Origin: Brevibacillus porteri
GTDB taxonomy: Bacteria > Bacillota > Bacilli > Brevibacillales > Brevibacillaceae
NCBI RefSeq assembly: GCF_003013475.1
Contig: NZ_PXZO01000026.1
Span: 1-64,000, forward strand
DNA: 64,000 nt
Reading direction: 5' to 3'
Shown: positions 47,155-55,916 of the stretch, piece after piece
Layout of the letters: each line of letters begins with the position of its first letter
Numbering within the stretch: the first letter of the stretch is position 1
Position numbers and translations under genes: made by a program
The notes under the pieces: model-generated
What the model saw: only the letters and a program-made list of their open reading frames with translations
The model's database searches: none
What the model was told of the DNA's origin: nothing

Positions 47155-47190
47155 AGCAGAGGGTATATGAGCAACCATATAACCTCTGCT
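47155..47190 (-). terminator. Long hairpin after oppA (attenuator or RNA stabiliser)
   Basis: A 15-bp stem with one wobble pair, AGCAGAGGGTATATG (47155-47169) and CATATAACCTCTGCT (47176-47190), closes a 6-base loop 27 bp past the oppA stop. No T tract follows on the minus strand, so it fits partial termination or 3'-end protection that keeps oppA mRNA in excess over oppBCDF. Confidence 0.7.
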
Positions 47191-47217
47191 GCAAATCCCG
47201 TTTCCTTCGTTATGAAA

Positions 47218-48876
47218 TTACTCGATGTATGCGCCTTTCCAATCCACGTCACCCAGGCCAGTTTGGTGAACGCCTTTCACTTCTGGCTTCTGTACCCAAG
47301 ATTGCGTGTAGAAGTAAATTGGCATGATTGGCATTTCATCCATCAGGATTTGTTCTGCATCTGCCAAAATTTTCTTACGTTTCTCGAGGTCTGATTCCTG
47401 AGCGGATTGGTTCAACAACTCTTTATATTTTGCATTTTCCCAACGCGTATCGTTGTTTCCACCCATTTTATCCTTGTAAAGCTCCAGGAAGTTGATTGGG
47501 TCATTGAAGTCACCCAGCCAGCCCATCCGTCCAATCTGGAAATTACCCTCATGCATATCTTCCAGGTAAACTTTCCATTCTTTATTCTCGAGTTTCACAT
47601 CTACACCGAGATTTTTCTTCCATTGGTCTTGGATGGCCTCAGCAATCTTCTTGTGAGCCTCAGATGTGTTGTAGGACAACGTAATCGCTGGCAACTTGCT
47701 CATGCCAGCCTCTTTCAGTCCCTCTTCCAAAAGCTTTTTCGCGTTTTCTAAATCTTTGTCTTTGAAGTAGCCGTTTGGATTCAGCACCATGGATGGAGGT
47801 ACAGCGCCTGTTGCCGGGATTTGACCCGTTTGGAGAATGTTGTCGATCAAGGCTCGGCGATCGATCGAGTAGGCAAATGCTTTTCTCACTTTAATGTTAT
47901 TAAATGGCGGCTTTTCGGTATTGAACTTGTACCAGTACGTACCAGCGATTGGATTTGTTTGAATCTTGCCTTGATCTTTCAATGCTGGAATCGCATCTGT
48001 TGGCAAAGCACTCATTGGTGCGCCAGCCCAGTCGATTTCGCCATTTTCGAACATGGAGAGCTCTGTATTTTCGTCTTCTACCATGGAGAATTCGATTTTT
48101 TCGAGCTTTACATTGTCTTTATCCCAGTAATTTTCGTTCTTCACGAGCACCATCTTGCTCTTGTGCTCCCAAGATTCGATTTTGAAAGGTCCGTTACCGA
48201 CGTGCGAACTTGCTTCGCCTGCCCACTTCGGATTAGCATCAATTACTTTTTTGTTAACTGGGAAGTAGGTACGGAATGCGAGCAATTCCAGGAAGTATGG
48301 AGTTGGATTCTCCAGCTTAACTTCCAGCGTCTTATCGTCAAGTGCCTTCACACCTACTTCATCAAGCTTTGCTTCGCCCTTATTTGCTTTTTCACCATTT
48401 TTCACGTAGTACAGCTGATATGCGTAGTTGGAAGCTGTTTTTGGATCGAGAGCGCGCTTCCAAGCATATTCAAAGTCATGTGCTGTTACAGGATCACCAT
48501 TGCTCCATTTCGCTTCTCTGATTTTAAATGTGTAAGTGAGCTTATCATCAGAGACTTTGTAGCTCTCAGCGGCAGCTTCATGTGGCTTATCGTCGGTACC
48601 AATGCGGGTCAAGCCGTCAAAGGTTGCCAAGATAATCGCGCCTGAAGTCGTGTCCTCTGCGAGTCCTGGATCAGTTGTAGGTGGCTCGGAGTGCAGGTTC
48701 ATCTTTAGAACTTGTGGCTTCTTCTCAGCAGCTGGTGTTGCAGGCTGTGAAGGTGCTGGCGTTGCGGGTGTTCCTCCTGCCGGTGGAGCGGCAGCTGGTT
48801 GACCTCCTCCGCACCCTGCCAGGGCGGTTCCTAATACAGCAATCGAGCTCACAAGTGCAAACATATTCTTTTTCAA
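47218..48876 (-). CDS. oppA: Oligopeptide-binding lipoprotein OppA
   Basis: A 552-residue substrate-binding lipoprotein of the SBP_bac_5 family. A lipobox LAGC places the lipidated Cys at residue 22, after a hydrophobic signal. An Ala/Pro-rich linker (about 25-55) follows, then the binding protein with the family motif near KFNTEKPPFNNIKVRKAFAY. It captures peptides for OppBCDF. Start codon TTG, eight bases after GGGGGT. First gene of the operon, downstream of an Lrp-type regulator. Confidence 0.94.
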   Translation of the reverse strand: MKKNMFALVSSIAVLGTALAGCGGGQPAAAPPAGGTPATPAPSQPATPAAEKKPQVLKMNLHSEPPTTDPGLAEDTTSGAIILATFDGLTRIGTDDKPHEAAAESYKVSDDKLTYTFKIREAKWSNGDPVTAHDFEYAWKRALDPKTASNYAYQLYYVKNGEKANKGEAKLDEVGVKALDDKTLEVKLENPTPYFLELLAFRTYFPVNKKVIDANPKWAGEASSHVGNGPFKIESWEHKSKMVLVKNENYWDKDNVKLEKIEFSMVEDENTELSMFENGEIDWAGAPMSALPTDAIPALKDQGKIQTNPIAGTYWYKFNTEKPPFNNIKVRKAFAYSIDRRALIDNILQTGQIPATGAVPPSMVLNPNGYFKDKDLENAKKLLEEGLKEAGMSKLPAITLSYNTSEAHKKIAEAIQDQWKKNLGVDVKLENKEWKVYLEDMHEGNFQIGRMGWLGDFNDPINFLELYKDKMGGNNDTRWENAKYKELLNQSAQESDLEKRKKILADAEQILMDEMPIMPIYFYTQSWVQKPEVKGVHQTGLGDVDWKGAYIE

Positions 48877-48991
48877 CGCAATAACCCCCAGTACGTTTTT
48901 CTTTTTTGTCTTTTTTCTGAAAATAAAGGACGAAAAAAAAACGAAAACTACGCGAAGCTGCTTGACTTCGGCTGGAAGGCATCAACCCCTT

Positions 48992-49462
48992 TCATTGCAG
49001 GGTCACCTCGTCGTCTTGAACGAAAGAGAAGGTGTCTTTGTACTGCTTCAGTTCCAGTGAAACGTCCGCAGCTGCAATTCCTTCAATTTGAGAGAGTCGT
49101 TCATTGACAAAGGTGATCAGCTCATCATTACTATGGAAACACGCTTGGATAATCAAGTCGTGCTTACCGCTATAAGCGCCTACAAAGCGTACTGCAGAAA
49201 ATTTGCTCAATTTTTCTGCCACTTCTTTCTGCAAACCTAGCTTTGTGGTTAACCCGATGATAGCCTGCACATGTAATCCTAATTTCTCTGGATCGGGTTG
49301 TATTACGAATTGGAAGACTCCGTCTTGCAAAAGACGAGTGATGCGCGATCGAATCGTTCCTTCGCTCACGCCTAATTGATGGGCGATTTCTGTATATGGG
49401 ATACGCCCATCTTCATGGAGGATTTGCAGAATCTGTCTATCGACATGGTCCAGCTTTTTCAT
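48992..49462 (-). CDS. Lrp/AsnC family transcriptional regulator
   Basis: A 156-residue regulator: N-terminal winged HTH (RQILQILHEDGRIPYTEIAHQLGVSEGTIRSRI, residues 9-42) and a C-terminal RAM ligand domain that usually binds amino acids and builds octamers. It stands upstream of oppA on the same strand, so it may control peptide uptake. The ATG is 19 nt from GGAGG, unusually far; a closer in-frame ATC stands three codons earlier. Confidence 0.88.
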   Translation of the reverse strand: MKKLDHVDRQILQILHEDGRIPYTEIAHQLGVSEGTIRSRITRLLQDGVFQFVIQPDPEKLGLHVQAIIGLTTKLGLQKEVAEKLSKFSAVRFVGAYSGKHDLIIQACFHSNDELITFVNERLSQIEGIAAADVSLELKQYKDTFSFVQDDEVTLQ

Positions 49463-49552
49463 AAATACGATTTTCTGGGAACCTCCATCATTTTTTTACG
49501 AATTTCGCAATAATCTTTTACAAACAGTCTAATACAATAAAAGTAATCGGAA

Positions 49553-49581
49553 ATGATAGCGGTGTCAACGAAATTTGACAA
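49553..49581 (-). promoter_or_regulatory. Sigma-A promoter of the Lrp-type gene
   Basis: On the minus strand TTGTCA (49581-49576), 17 bp, TATCAT (49558-49553). It gives a leader of about 85 nt. The rest of the 330-bp gap 49463-49792 is very AT-rich and without a gene. Confidence 0.6.
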
Positions 49582-49723
49582 GTAGAATTATAAAACTTTA
49601 TAAAGTCAATCCGAACAGTAAAATATATTTTATATAATAAAAAACGACTTATATCTTACTATTGAATATGAAAAACTAGATTTAATCAACAATATTTTTT
49701 CGAGAAACTGTATTTTTACTCAT

Positions 49724-49762
49724 AAAACAAGGCGTGCTCATGTGCTGTGCACGCCTTGTTTT
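49724..49762 (-). terminator. Terminator of the deoB-punA-pdp operon
   Basis: AAAACAAGGCGTGC (49724-49737) pairs perfectly with GCACGCCTTGTTTT (49749-49762). Confidence 0.9.
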
Positions 49763-49792
49763 ATTTGATTGATCAACTAATATTCAGACTTT

Positions 49793-51100
49793 CTATGCTT
49801 CGATAATTTTATAAATCAACGGTTGTTCTCCGTCGATTGCCGTCGAAATTCGGAAGGCACCTTCCATTTCTTTCAACGCATTTTGCAGAAGATGGTCTTC
49901 GTTGGCATGGATGGTGACCAAAACTTCGCCTGCCTTCACCTGATCCCCGCGTTTTTTGTGCAGAACAAGACCTACTGCCAAGTCAATCGGCATTTCTTTT
50001 GTCAATCTGCCAGCACCCAAGACAACAGAAGCATGACCGATCGCTTCTGCATCAATCGCGCTCACAAAGCCGTCCTGTTCGGCTGTAACGGTATGAATGA
50101 TCTTTGCTTGCGACAGACGAGACAAATCATAGACGTCCTGTTTATTGCCGCCTTGAGCCTCTACCATTTCCGCCAGTTTATCTACAGCTTTTCCGGAAGC
50201 CATCAGGTCTTCGAGCTTTTTACGTCCTTCTTCCACATCAGTAACAAGCCCACCCATAACAAGCATGCGGGAACCAATAGCCAATACCAGCTCGGTCAAA
50301 TCGCGCGGACCTTTACCTGCTAGTGTCTCCACCGCTTCTTTCACTTCCAGTGCATTGCCCACAGCAAAGCCAAGCGGCTGGTTCATATCGCTGATGACCG
50401 CCACCGTTTTACGTCCTACTTGGCTGCCGATTGCAACCATCGCATTTGCTAATGTTTCTGCCTCTTCAATGCTTTTCATGAAAGCGCCCTTCCCTACTTT
50501 TACGTCAAGCAGGATGGCATCTGCCCCAGCGGCAATCTTCTTGGACATAATGGAGCTTGCAATCAACGGCACAGCTTCTACAGTAGCTGTCACGTCACGC
50601 AGAGCATACAGCTTCTTATCTGCAGGTGTCAGGTTGCCAGACTGCCCGATTACGGACACGCCAATATCACGCACCTGCTGCAAAAATTGCTCGCGTGTGC
50701 GTTCTACTTCGAAACCTGCGAAGGACTCCAGCTTGTCAATGGTGCCTCCTGAGTATCCAAGGCCTCTTCCAGACATTTTTGCCACAGGAATACCTGCTGC
50801 CGCAACCAATGGTGCAACAACAAGAGTAGTCTTGTCGCCTACCCCACCTGTACTGTGCTTGTCTACCTTAATTCCTTGCAGAGAAGACAGGTCAAGCTGT
50901 TCGCCTGACCCTGCCATTGCCAAGGTTAAATCTCCTGTCTCTCTCGCTGTCATGCCACGGAAAAAGACTGCCATTGCCCATGCGGACATTTGGTAGTCAG
51001 GAATACTTCCATCTGTATAGCCTGTCACCAGAAATTGAATCTCTTCTGTTGTCAGTTCTCCGCCATCACGTTTTTTGGCGATCATATCGACCATACGCAT
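49793..51100 (-). CDS. pdp: Pyrimidine-nucleoside phosphorylase
   Basis: A 435-residue enzyme that splits uridine, thymidine and deoxyuridine with phosphate. The family signature SGRGLGYSGGTIDKLES and the phosphate-binding KHSTGGVGDKTTL stretch are complete. GGAGGG lies before the ATG. Last gene of a salvage operon with deoB and punA. Confidence 0.95.
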   Translation of the reverse strand: MRMVDMIAKKRDGGELTTEEIQFLVTGYTDGSIPDYQMSAWAMAVFFRGMTARETGDLTLAMAGSGEQLDLSSLQGIKVDKHSTGGVGDKTTLVVAPLVAAAGIPVAKMSGRGLGYSGGTIDKLESFAGFEVERTREQFLQQVRDIGVSVIGQSGNLTPADKKLYALRDVTATVEAVPLIASSIMSKKIAAGADAILLDVKVGKGAFMKSIEEAETLANAMVAIGSQVGRKTVAVISDMNQPLGFAVGNALEVKEAVETLAGKGPRDLTELVLAIGSRMLVMGGLVTDVEEGRKKLEDLMASGKAVDKLAEMVEAQGGNKQDVYDLSRLSQAKIIHTVTAEQDGFVSAIDAEAIGHASVVLGAGRLTKEMPIDLAVGLVLHKKRGDQVKAGEVLVTIHANEDHLLQNALKEMEGAFRISTAIDGEQPLIYKIIEA

Positions 51101-51124
51101 TGTTAATCCCTCCGAATCCGTTAC

Positions 51125-51934
51125 TTACATTTTGGCTACGATACCGTTGACCAGAGCCAGGAATTGCGATTTTACCTTTTCTGTTGTTTCCATTACTTCA
51201 TCATGGGACAGAGGTTGTTCCAAAATACCTGCTGCCATGTTGCTAATGCACGAAATACCGAGCACCTTCACACCCATGTGTCGTGCCACGATTACTTCTG
51301 GTACAGTTGACATCCCTACAGCATCTCCACCCAACAGGCGAAGCATACGGATTTCTGCAGGAGTTTCATAGGTAGGACCTAGCAGACCTGCGTATACACC
51401 TTCACGGAGCTGGATTCCTTGCTCGGAAGCAACTTCATGAGCCAGCTTGCGGAGCTGTTTGGAATAAGCTTCAGACATATCTGGGAAACGTGCTCCCAAT
51501 TGTTCATCGTTTGCGCCGATCAATGGATTGCGGAACGTCATGTTGATGTGATCGGAAATCAGCATGAGGTCGCCTGCATTGTAGCCTTCGTTAATTCCGC
51601 CAGCAGCATTGGTTACAATAATGGTTTCTACGCCGAGCAGCTTCATGACGCGGATTGGGAAAACAACGGCATCCAGACCATGTCCCTCATAAAAGTGGAA
51701 ACGACCTTGCATCGCAACGACTTGCTTGCCTTGCAGCTTGCCAATCACGAGTTGTCCTTTGTGGCCGACAACGGTGGACACAGTGAAGCCTGGAATTTCA
51801 TGATAAGGAATGATCACCGGATTTTCGATTTCATCTGCCAAAACACCCAGCCCTGATCCGAGTACGAGACCAATGGTTGGTTTTTCTGTTAGTTTCGGTT
51901 CGATATATGCTACTGCATCATGGAAATTTGCCAA
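51125..51934 (-). CDS. punA: Purine-nucleoside phosphorylase (trimeric type)
   Basis: A 269-residue class I nucleoside phosphorylase (B. subtilis PupG type) that phosphorolyses inosine and guanosine. The N-terminal LVLGSGLG phosphate loop, the mid-protein VTNAAGGIN and the GDAVGMSTVPE block are present. It sits between deoB and pdp. Confidence 0.95.
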   Translation of the reverse strand: MANFHDAVAYIEPKLTEKPTIGLVLGSGLGVLADEIENPVIIPYHEIPGFTVSTVVGHKGQLVIGKLQGKQVVAMQGRFHFYEGHGLDAVVFPIRVMKLLGVETIIVTNAAGGINEGYNAGDLMLISDHINMTFRNPLIGANDEQLGARFPDMSEAYSKQLRKLAHEVASEQGIQLREGVYAGLLGPTYETPAEIRMLRLLGGDAVGMSTVPEVIVARHMGVKVLGISCISNMAAGILEQPLSHDEVMETTEKVKSQFLALVNGIVAKM

Positions 51935-51994
51935 TTCAACTCTCTCCTTTTTTGTGTTTCTTCTATTATATAAATGTTTATTTTTGCTTAACCT

Positions 51995-53167
51995 TTATAA
52001 ATGATTGAGGAAGCTTTTCCCAATCACTGGAGCAGTTACTCCAAAATTGTCTGCGATGGTCGCACCCAAGTCCGCAAATGTCTCACGGATGCCCAAATGT
52101 GCCCCAGCTTGAATACCCTTATGATAGACAAGCAACGGAACGTATTCTCTCGTATGGTCGCTGCCATGATGTACAGGATCGTTTCCATGGTCTGCCGTGA
52201 TTACCAGTAAATCATTTTCTTGTAGCGCTTCCAAAAGTTCTGGAATACGAGCATCGAACTCCATCAACGCTTGACCATACCCTTCTGGATCGCGGCGATG
52301 ACCAAACTTCGCATCGAAGTCCACAAGGTTTACAAAAGAAAGACCTGTAAACGATTGTTTCATCGTGCCCAGAATTTGATCTACACCGTCCATGTTATCT
52401 TTGGTACGGATAGATTGGGTAACACCCTCTTCTGCGTAGATGTCGCCGATTTTGCCAATTGCAATAGAAGCAAGGCCAGCATCCTGCAAACGATTCATGA
52501 CTGTCGGAGCAAATGGCTTCACGGAATAATCGTGGCGATTTGACGTGCGGCTAAAATTGCCTGGCTGTCCAACAAATGGACGCGCAATAACACGAGTAAC
52601 GGCGAATTCATCACGCAGCGTCAACTCACGAGCTACCTCGCAAATATGGTACAGCTCTTCAAGCGGAACAACCTCTTCGTGCGCTGCTACCTGGAATACA
52701 CTGTCCGCAGACGTATAGACAATCACTGCACCCGTTTTCATATGCTCTTCGCCAAGCTCGTCGAGAATGTCTGTCCCCGAAGCAACTTTGTTCCCGAGCA
52801 CTTTGCGACCAATGCGTTGTTCAAATTCCGAGATCAGTTCTTGTGGAAATCCATCTGGATACGTGTTAAACGGAGTAGACACATGCAGACCCATGATCTC
52901 CCAATGACCAGTCGTCGTATCTTTCCCCATGGAGATTTCTTGCATTTTTCCATAATGGGCCATAGGGGTTGCTACTGGTGCAACGTTCTGGAGTGGTGCA
53001 ATATTTCCCAAACCTAATTTTTGCAAGTTGGGCAATGAAAATCCTGCAACTCGTTCCGCAATATGACCTAAGGTGTTCGCTCCTGCATCATTGAACTTAG
53101 GCGCATCAGGTTGTTCGCCAATCCCTACGCTGTCCATGACGATCAAAAAAACTCGTGAATACTGCAT
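51995..53167 (-). CDS. deoB: Phosphopentomutase
   Basis: A 390-residue alkaline-phosphatase-fold mutase interconverting (deoxy)ribose 1- and 5-phosphate. The metal-binding [11 protein letters not shown] opening, the TTTGHWE motif with the phosphorylated threonine, and the C-terminal TADHGNDP are present. First gene of the deoB-punA-pdp cluster (drm in B. subtilis). GGAGG lies before the ATG. Confidence 0.95.
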   Translation of the reverse strand: MQYSRVFLIVMDSVGIGEQPDAPKFNDAGANTLGHIAERVAGFSLPNLQKLGLGNIAPLQNVAPVATPMAHYGKMQEISMGKDTTTGHWEIMGLHVSTPFNTYPDGFPQELISEFEQRIGRKVLGNKVASGTDILDELGEEHMKTGAVIVYTSADSVFQVAAHEEVVPLEELYHICEVARELTLRDEFAVTRVIARPFVGQPGNFSRTSNRHDYSVKPFAPTVMNRLQDAGLASIAIGKIGDIYAEEGVTQSIRTKDNMDGVDQILGTMKQSFTGLSFVNLVDFDAKFGHRRDPEGYGQALMEFDARIPELLEALQENDLLVITADHGNDPVHHGSDHTREYVPLLVYHKGIQAGAHLGIRETFADLGATIADNFGVTAPVIGKSFLNHL

Positions 53168-53213
53168 CTTAACGCCTCCTGTTTACCAGTCATTCGAATT
53201 CTAAAATCAAGTC

Positions 53214-53227
53214 GTCAGACGTCTGAC
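53214..53227. promoter_or_regulatory. 14-bp perfect palindrome upstream of deoB
   Basis: GTCAGACGTCTGAC lies about 50 bp before deoB, where an operator is expected. The matching regulator is not known from this window. Confidence 0.45.
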
Positions 53228-53245
53228 CTGATTCAGAAAATTTTT

Positions 53246-53268
53246 CTCCGCCCGACAATCAGGCGGAG
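53246..53268. terminator. Hairpin after xerD
   Basis: CTCCGCC (53246-53252) pairs with GGCGGAG (53262-53268). The U tract is missing for the minus strand, so this may be a weak terminator. Confidence 0.45.
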
Positions 53269-53286
53269 TCGATCGGTTTTTCATAC

Positions 53287-54174
53287 TCATGCTCGCGGAT
53301 GCGTCTTGGCATAGATGTCCTTAATCCGCGTTCTGGTCACATGTGTGTAAATCTGGGTGGTTGAAATATCAGCATGCCCAAGCATCTCTTGAACAGAGCG
53401 CAAATCCGCTCCATTTTCCAGTAAGTGAGTGGCAAAAGAGTGGCGAAGTGTATGGGGTGTAATCTCTGCACGGATGTTAGATTTTTGGGCATATCGTTTA
53501 ATAATTTTCCAAAAACCTTGCCGTGTAATTTGTTTGCCCAAGTGATTCAGAAATAATGCAGTATCGCCAGTTCCTTTTACCAGCTTGGGGCGCCCTGCCT
53601 GTAAATAGTGGCGAACCACTTGAATGGCAACCGAGCCTAACGGAATGATTCGCTCTTTTGATCCTTTTCCCATGCACTTGACAAAGCCCATATCCAGATT
53701 CACATCAGCACTATCCAGATTGACTAACTCCGAGACACGAATGCCTGTCGCATATAAAAGCTCAAGCATCGCCTTGTCCCGCAGCCCGGCAGGATGATTG
53801 ACAGGAGGACTTTCCAAAAGACGTTCCACTTCCTCAACAGAGAGCACTTTCGGCAAGCGTTTCTCGATCTTCGGTGTTTCCAGATGAATGGATGGATCTT
53901 TATCTATGTACTTATCCCGAATGAGAAACTGATAAAACGCTCGTATCGATGCCATATTGCGAGAAAGCGTTGCTGTAGCACGTCCTTTTTCCCGTAAAAC
54001 AAGCAAGTAACCAATGATGTGCGTCCGAGTAGAATCCTCTATTCGAGCAACACCTTGCTCCTGTAAGTACGAGGTAAAGGCCACCATATCCCGTTGATAG
54101 GATTCCAGGGTATTTCTCGATAACCCTTTCTCCACAGTCAGGAAATGAATAAACTGATCAATCAGACTGTCCAT
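53287..54174 (-). CDS. xerD: Site-specific tyrosine recombinase XerD
   Basis: A 295-residue tyrosine recombinase that resolves chromosome dimers at dif with XerC (RipX in B. subtilis). Catalytic Arg in TGIRVSEL, HxxR in [16 protein letters not shown], and the nucleophilic Tyr in STTQIYTHV are all there. AAGGGG eight bases before the ATG sets the start; 15 upstream codons are open. Confidence 0.95.
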   Translation of the reverse strand: MDSLIDQFIHFLTVEKGLSRNTLESYQRDMVAFTSYLQEQGVARIEDSTRTHIIGYLLVLREKGRATATLSRNMASIRAFYQFLIRDKYIDKDPSIHLETPKIEKRLPKVLSVEEVERLLESPPVNHPAGLRDKAMLELLYATGIRVSELVNLDSADVNLDMGFVKCMGKGSKERIIPLGSVAIQVVRHYLQAGRPKLVKGTGDTALFLNHLGKQITRQGFWKIIKRYAQKSNIRAEITPHTLRHSFATHLLENGADLRSVQEMLGHADISTTQIYTHVTRTRIKDIYAKTHPRA

Positions 54175-54267
54175 GAAGCTGTCCCCTTCAGCTGATAAGT
54201 ATCTTGTATTGCTTTCCACAAAGAAGAAGAAACTCCTGCTTCTCCAGATAAAAAACGCAAACTTGCA

Positions 54268-54507
54268 TTACTCTCCCGTTAAAAAAAAGAGCTGTAGTCG
54301 TGCGACATAACCGTCAAAATCCTGTGCCTGAGAGGTATTGATGACTTTTACTACCTTCACTGCATTCCCATGTGGTTCATGATAAGGGTTTGCCGGGAGA
54401 AATTTGTCCGCCAGCAAGGTAATGATGCCGTAGGAGAGCAAGGTGCAGGTAATGAAAAGAAGCAAGAAACGAAGACCCTCCATCAAGCGGCGATAAGAGA
54501 CCTTCAT
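54268..54507 (-). CDS. yqzK: YqzK-like small membrane protein (DUF4227)
   Basis: A 79-residue protein with one membrane segment (residues 13-32) and a short extracytoplasmic C-terminal part. Its place between fur and xerD matches B. subtilis yqzK, and the size fits DUF4227. Function unknown. Confidence 0.8.
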   Translation of the reverse strand: MKVSYRRLMEGLRFLLLFITCTLLSYGIITLLADKFLPANPYHEPHGNAVKVVKVINTSQAQDFDGYVARLQLFFLTGE

Positions 54508-54632
54508 CCGTGAGCCTCCTTACAGACTTTCTTTCATTTATATGCACTTGTCCCCTGCTCCATTCGAATCGATCCTCTCTTAGGATTCCACAGGAATAGG
54601 TCTGCCATTACAAAAGCTCCCAATGAAAAAAG

Positions 54633-54658
54633 AAAAACTTCTCCGTTCCCAGAGAAGT
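54633..54658 (-). terminator. Terminator of fur
   Basis: On the minus strand ACTTCTC pairs with GAGAAGT, followed by TTTTC. Confidence 0.75.
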
Positions 54659-54663
54659 CGACT

Positions 54664-55128
54664 TTATTTGAAGTCCTCCACGTTCACTTTATCTACGCAA
54701 CGATTGCAGATCCCGTAGAAGGTCAATCGGTGGTCGGTAATATAAAAGTTGTAAACATTCTTGACTTTCTCTTCTGCTGTGACAAGAAGATCTTCAAAAA
54801 TTTCATCCACCGTACCACAATTGAGGCAAATGAGGTGATGATGGTGATAGGCAGCATTATCATCACGAAGATCGTAACGAGCTACGCCATCGCCAAAATT
54901 CATTTTATGGAGGATCTTCAGTTCGCTCAACAGCTCTAATGTCCTGTATACGGTAGCAAGCCCGATTTCCGGCGCTTTATCCTTCACCAACAAGTAAACA
55001 TCTTCCGCGCTCAAGTGATCTTCTTCATTCTCCAACAACACGCGAACAGTGGCTTCACGCTGTGGTGTCAGCTTGTAGTTTTGTGAATGCAACTGCTGCT
55101 TAATTTTCTCTAATTTTTCTTCCAACAT
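54664..55128 (-). CDS. fur: Ferric uptake regulator Fur
   Basis: A 154-residue Fur-family repressor: N-terminal winged helix (LTPQREATVRVLLE), histidine-rich HHHHLICLNCG metal site and two CxxC pairs (CLNC, CNRC) for structural zinc. Synteny with yqzK-xerD and spoIIM supports Fur rather than PerR or Zur. GGGGAGGGG lies before the ATG. Confidence 0.93.
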   Translation of the reverse strand: MLEEKLEKIKQQLHSQNYKLTPQREATVRVLLENEEDHLSAEDVYLLVKDKAPEIGLATVYRTLELLSELKILHKMNFGDGVARYDLRDDNAAYHHHHLICLNCGTVDEIFEDLLVTAEEKVKNVYNFYITDHRLTFYGICNRCVDKVNVEDFK

Positions 55129-55163
55129 TAATGCCCCTCCCCGCTCGCATGAAACCTGTTCCT

Positions 55164-55193
55164 ATTATAGTAGAGGGGCATCGAATAAGTCAA
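55164..55193 (-). promoter_or_regulatory. Sigma-A promoter of fur
   Basis: On the minus strand TTGACT (55193-55188), 18 bp, TATAAT (55169-55164), 36 bp before the start. Both boxes are near consensus. Confidence 0.8.
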
Positions 55194-55222
55194 ATGCATA
55201 AGTTCTTACCTGAGAATTATTC

Positions 55223-55849
55223 TTAATTAAGTACGAGCTGCATCAACCGAGGGGAAATGAAGGTTTCAAACAAGGCTGCAATCGTCAATATAGCCAGCAT
55301 GCTAAGAACAAGAACCGTATAGCCCATAAAATGCGGCATGATGACATCTCTTTTGCTTAGCACTCTCGTTCGTATGAGTCGAAGAGAAAACGAAATTCCG
55401 CTGACGCCTACAATAAAAAGGGCAGGAACGACTAATAAATTTTGTGGGAGAACACCCACCATAGCAAATGTTACGCCTTGCCATTGGAGTTGACTCACCA
55501 AAAAACCGACGGTGAAACCAACCACGACTCCTTTTAAGAAGAGCATCAACAAAATCATAGGCAACCCAATAATGGATAATCCTAGCACCCACATGATCGC
55601 TATGGTTTTGGCATAATGACCAAACGCCTGCTGAAAATGGGCACTGGTCTCAGGGATTCCATCACTGTCAAGACTGTTGAAAAAATATTGTAGAAAACCG
55701 TACAGCTCCTGCTTCTGTGACAATGGCAGTGAATTGACGAGGACGGCTCCGAAAATAATGCCCATCGTAAACAGGACGATCGTGAACCAGTAGAGTGACT
55801 GATGTTCTCTCGCATAGGATTGGATAGTTTGTCCGACTCGTGAACGCAC
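55223..55849 (-). CDS. spoIIM: Stage II sporulation protein M
   Basis: A 208-residue membrane protein with about five membrane segments. It joins SpoIID and SpoIIP in the peptidoglycan-degrading engulfment complex of the mother cell. GTG start nine bases after GGGAGG. It stands upstream of fur, as in B. subtilis, behind a sigma-E-type promoter. Confidence 0.92.
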   Translation of the reverse strand: MRSRVGQTIQSYAREHQSLYWFTIVLFTMGIIFGAVLVNSLPLSQKQELYGFLQYFFNSLDSDGIPETSAHFQQAFGHYAKTIAIMWVLGLSIIGLPMILLMLFLKGVVVGFTVGFLVSQLQWQGVTFAMVGVLPQNLLVVPALFIVGVSGISFSLRLIRTRVLSKRDVIMPHFMGYTVLVLSMLAILTIAALFETFISPRLMQLVLN

Positions 55850-55883
55850 GCTTCGTCGCCTCCCGCTTGGCTGATTACTGTAC

Positions 55884-55910
55884 AGCTTATGCGGACGAGT
55901 TCTCCCCTAT
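55884..55910 (-). promoter_or_regulatory. Sigma-E-type promoter of spoIIM
   Basis: On the minus strand ATA (55910-55908), 16 bp, CATAAGCT (55891-55884) fits the pattern ATA-N16-18-CATANNNT. It lies 35 bp before the GTG. spoIIM is sigma-E-dependent in B. subtilis. Confidence 0.65.
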
Positions 55911-55916
55911 GACAAC

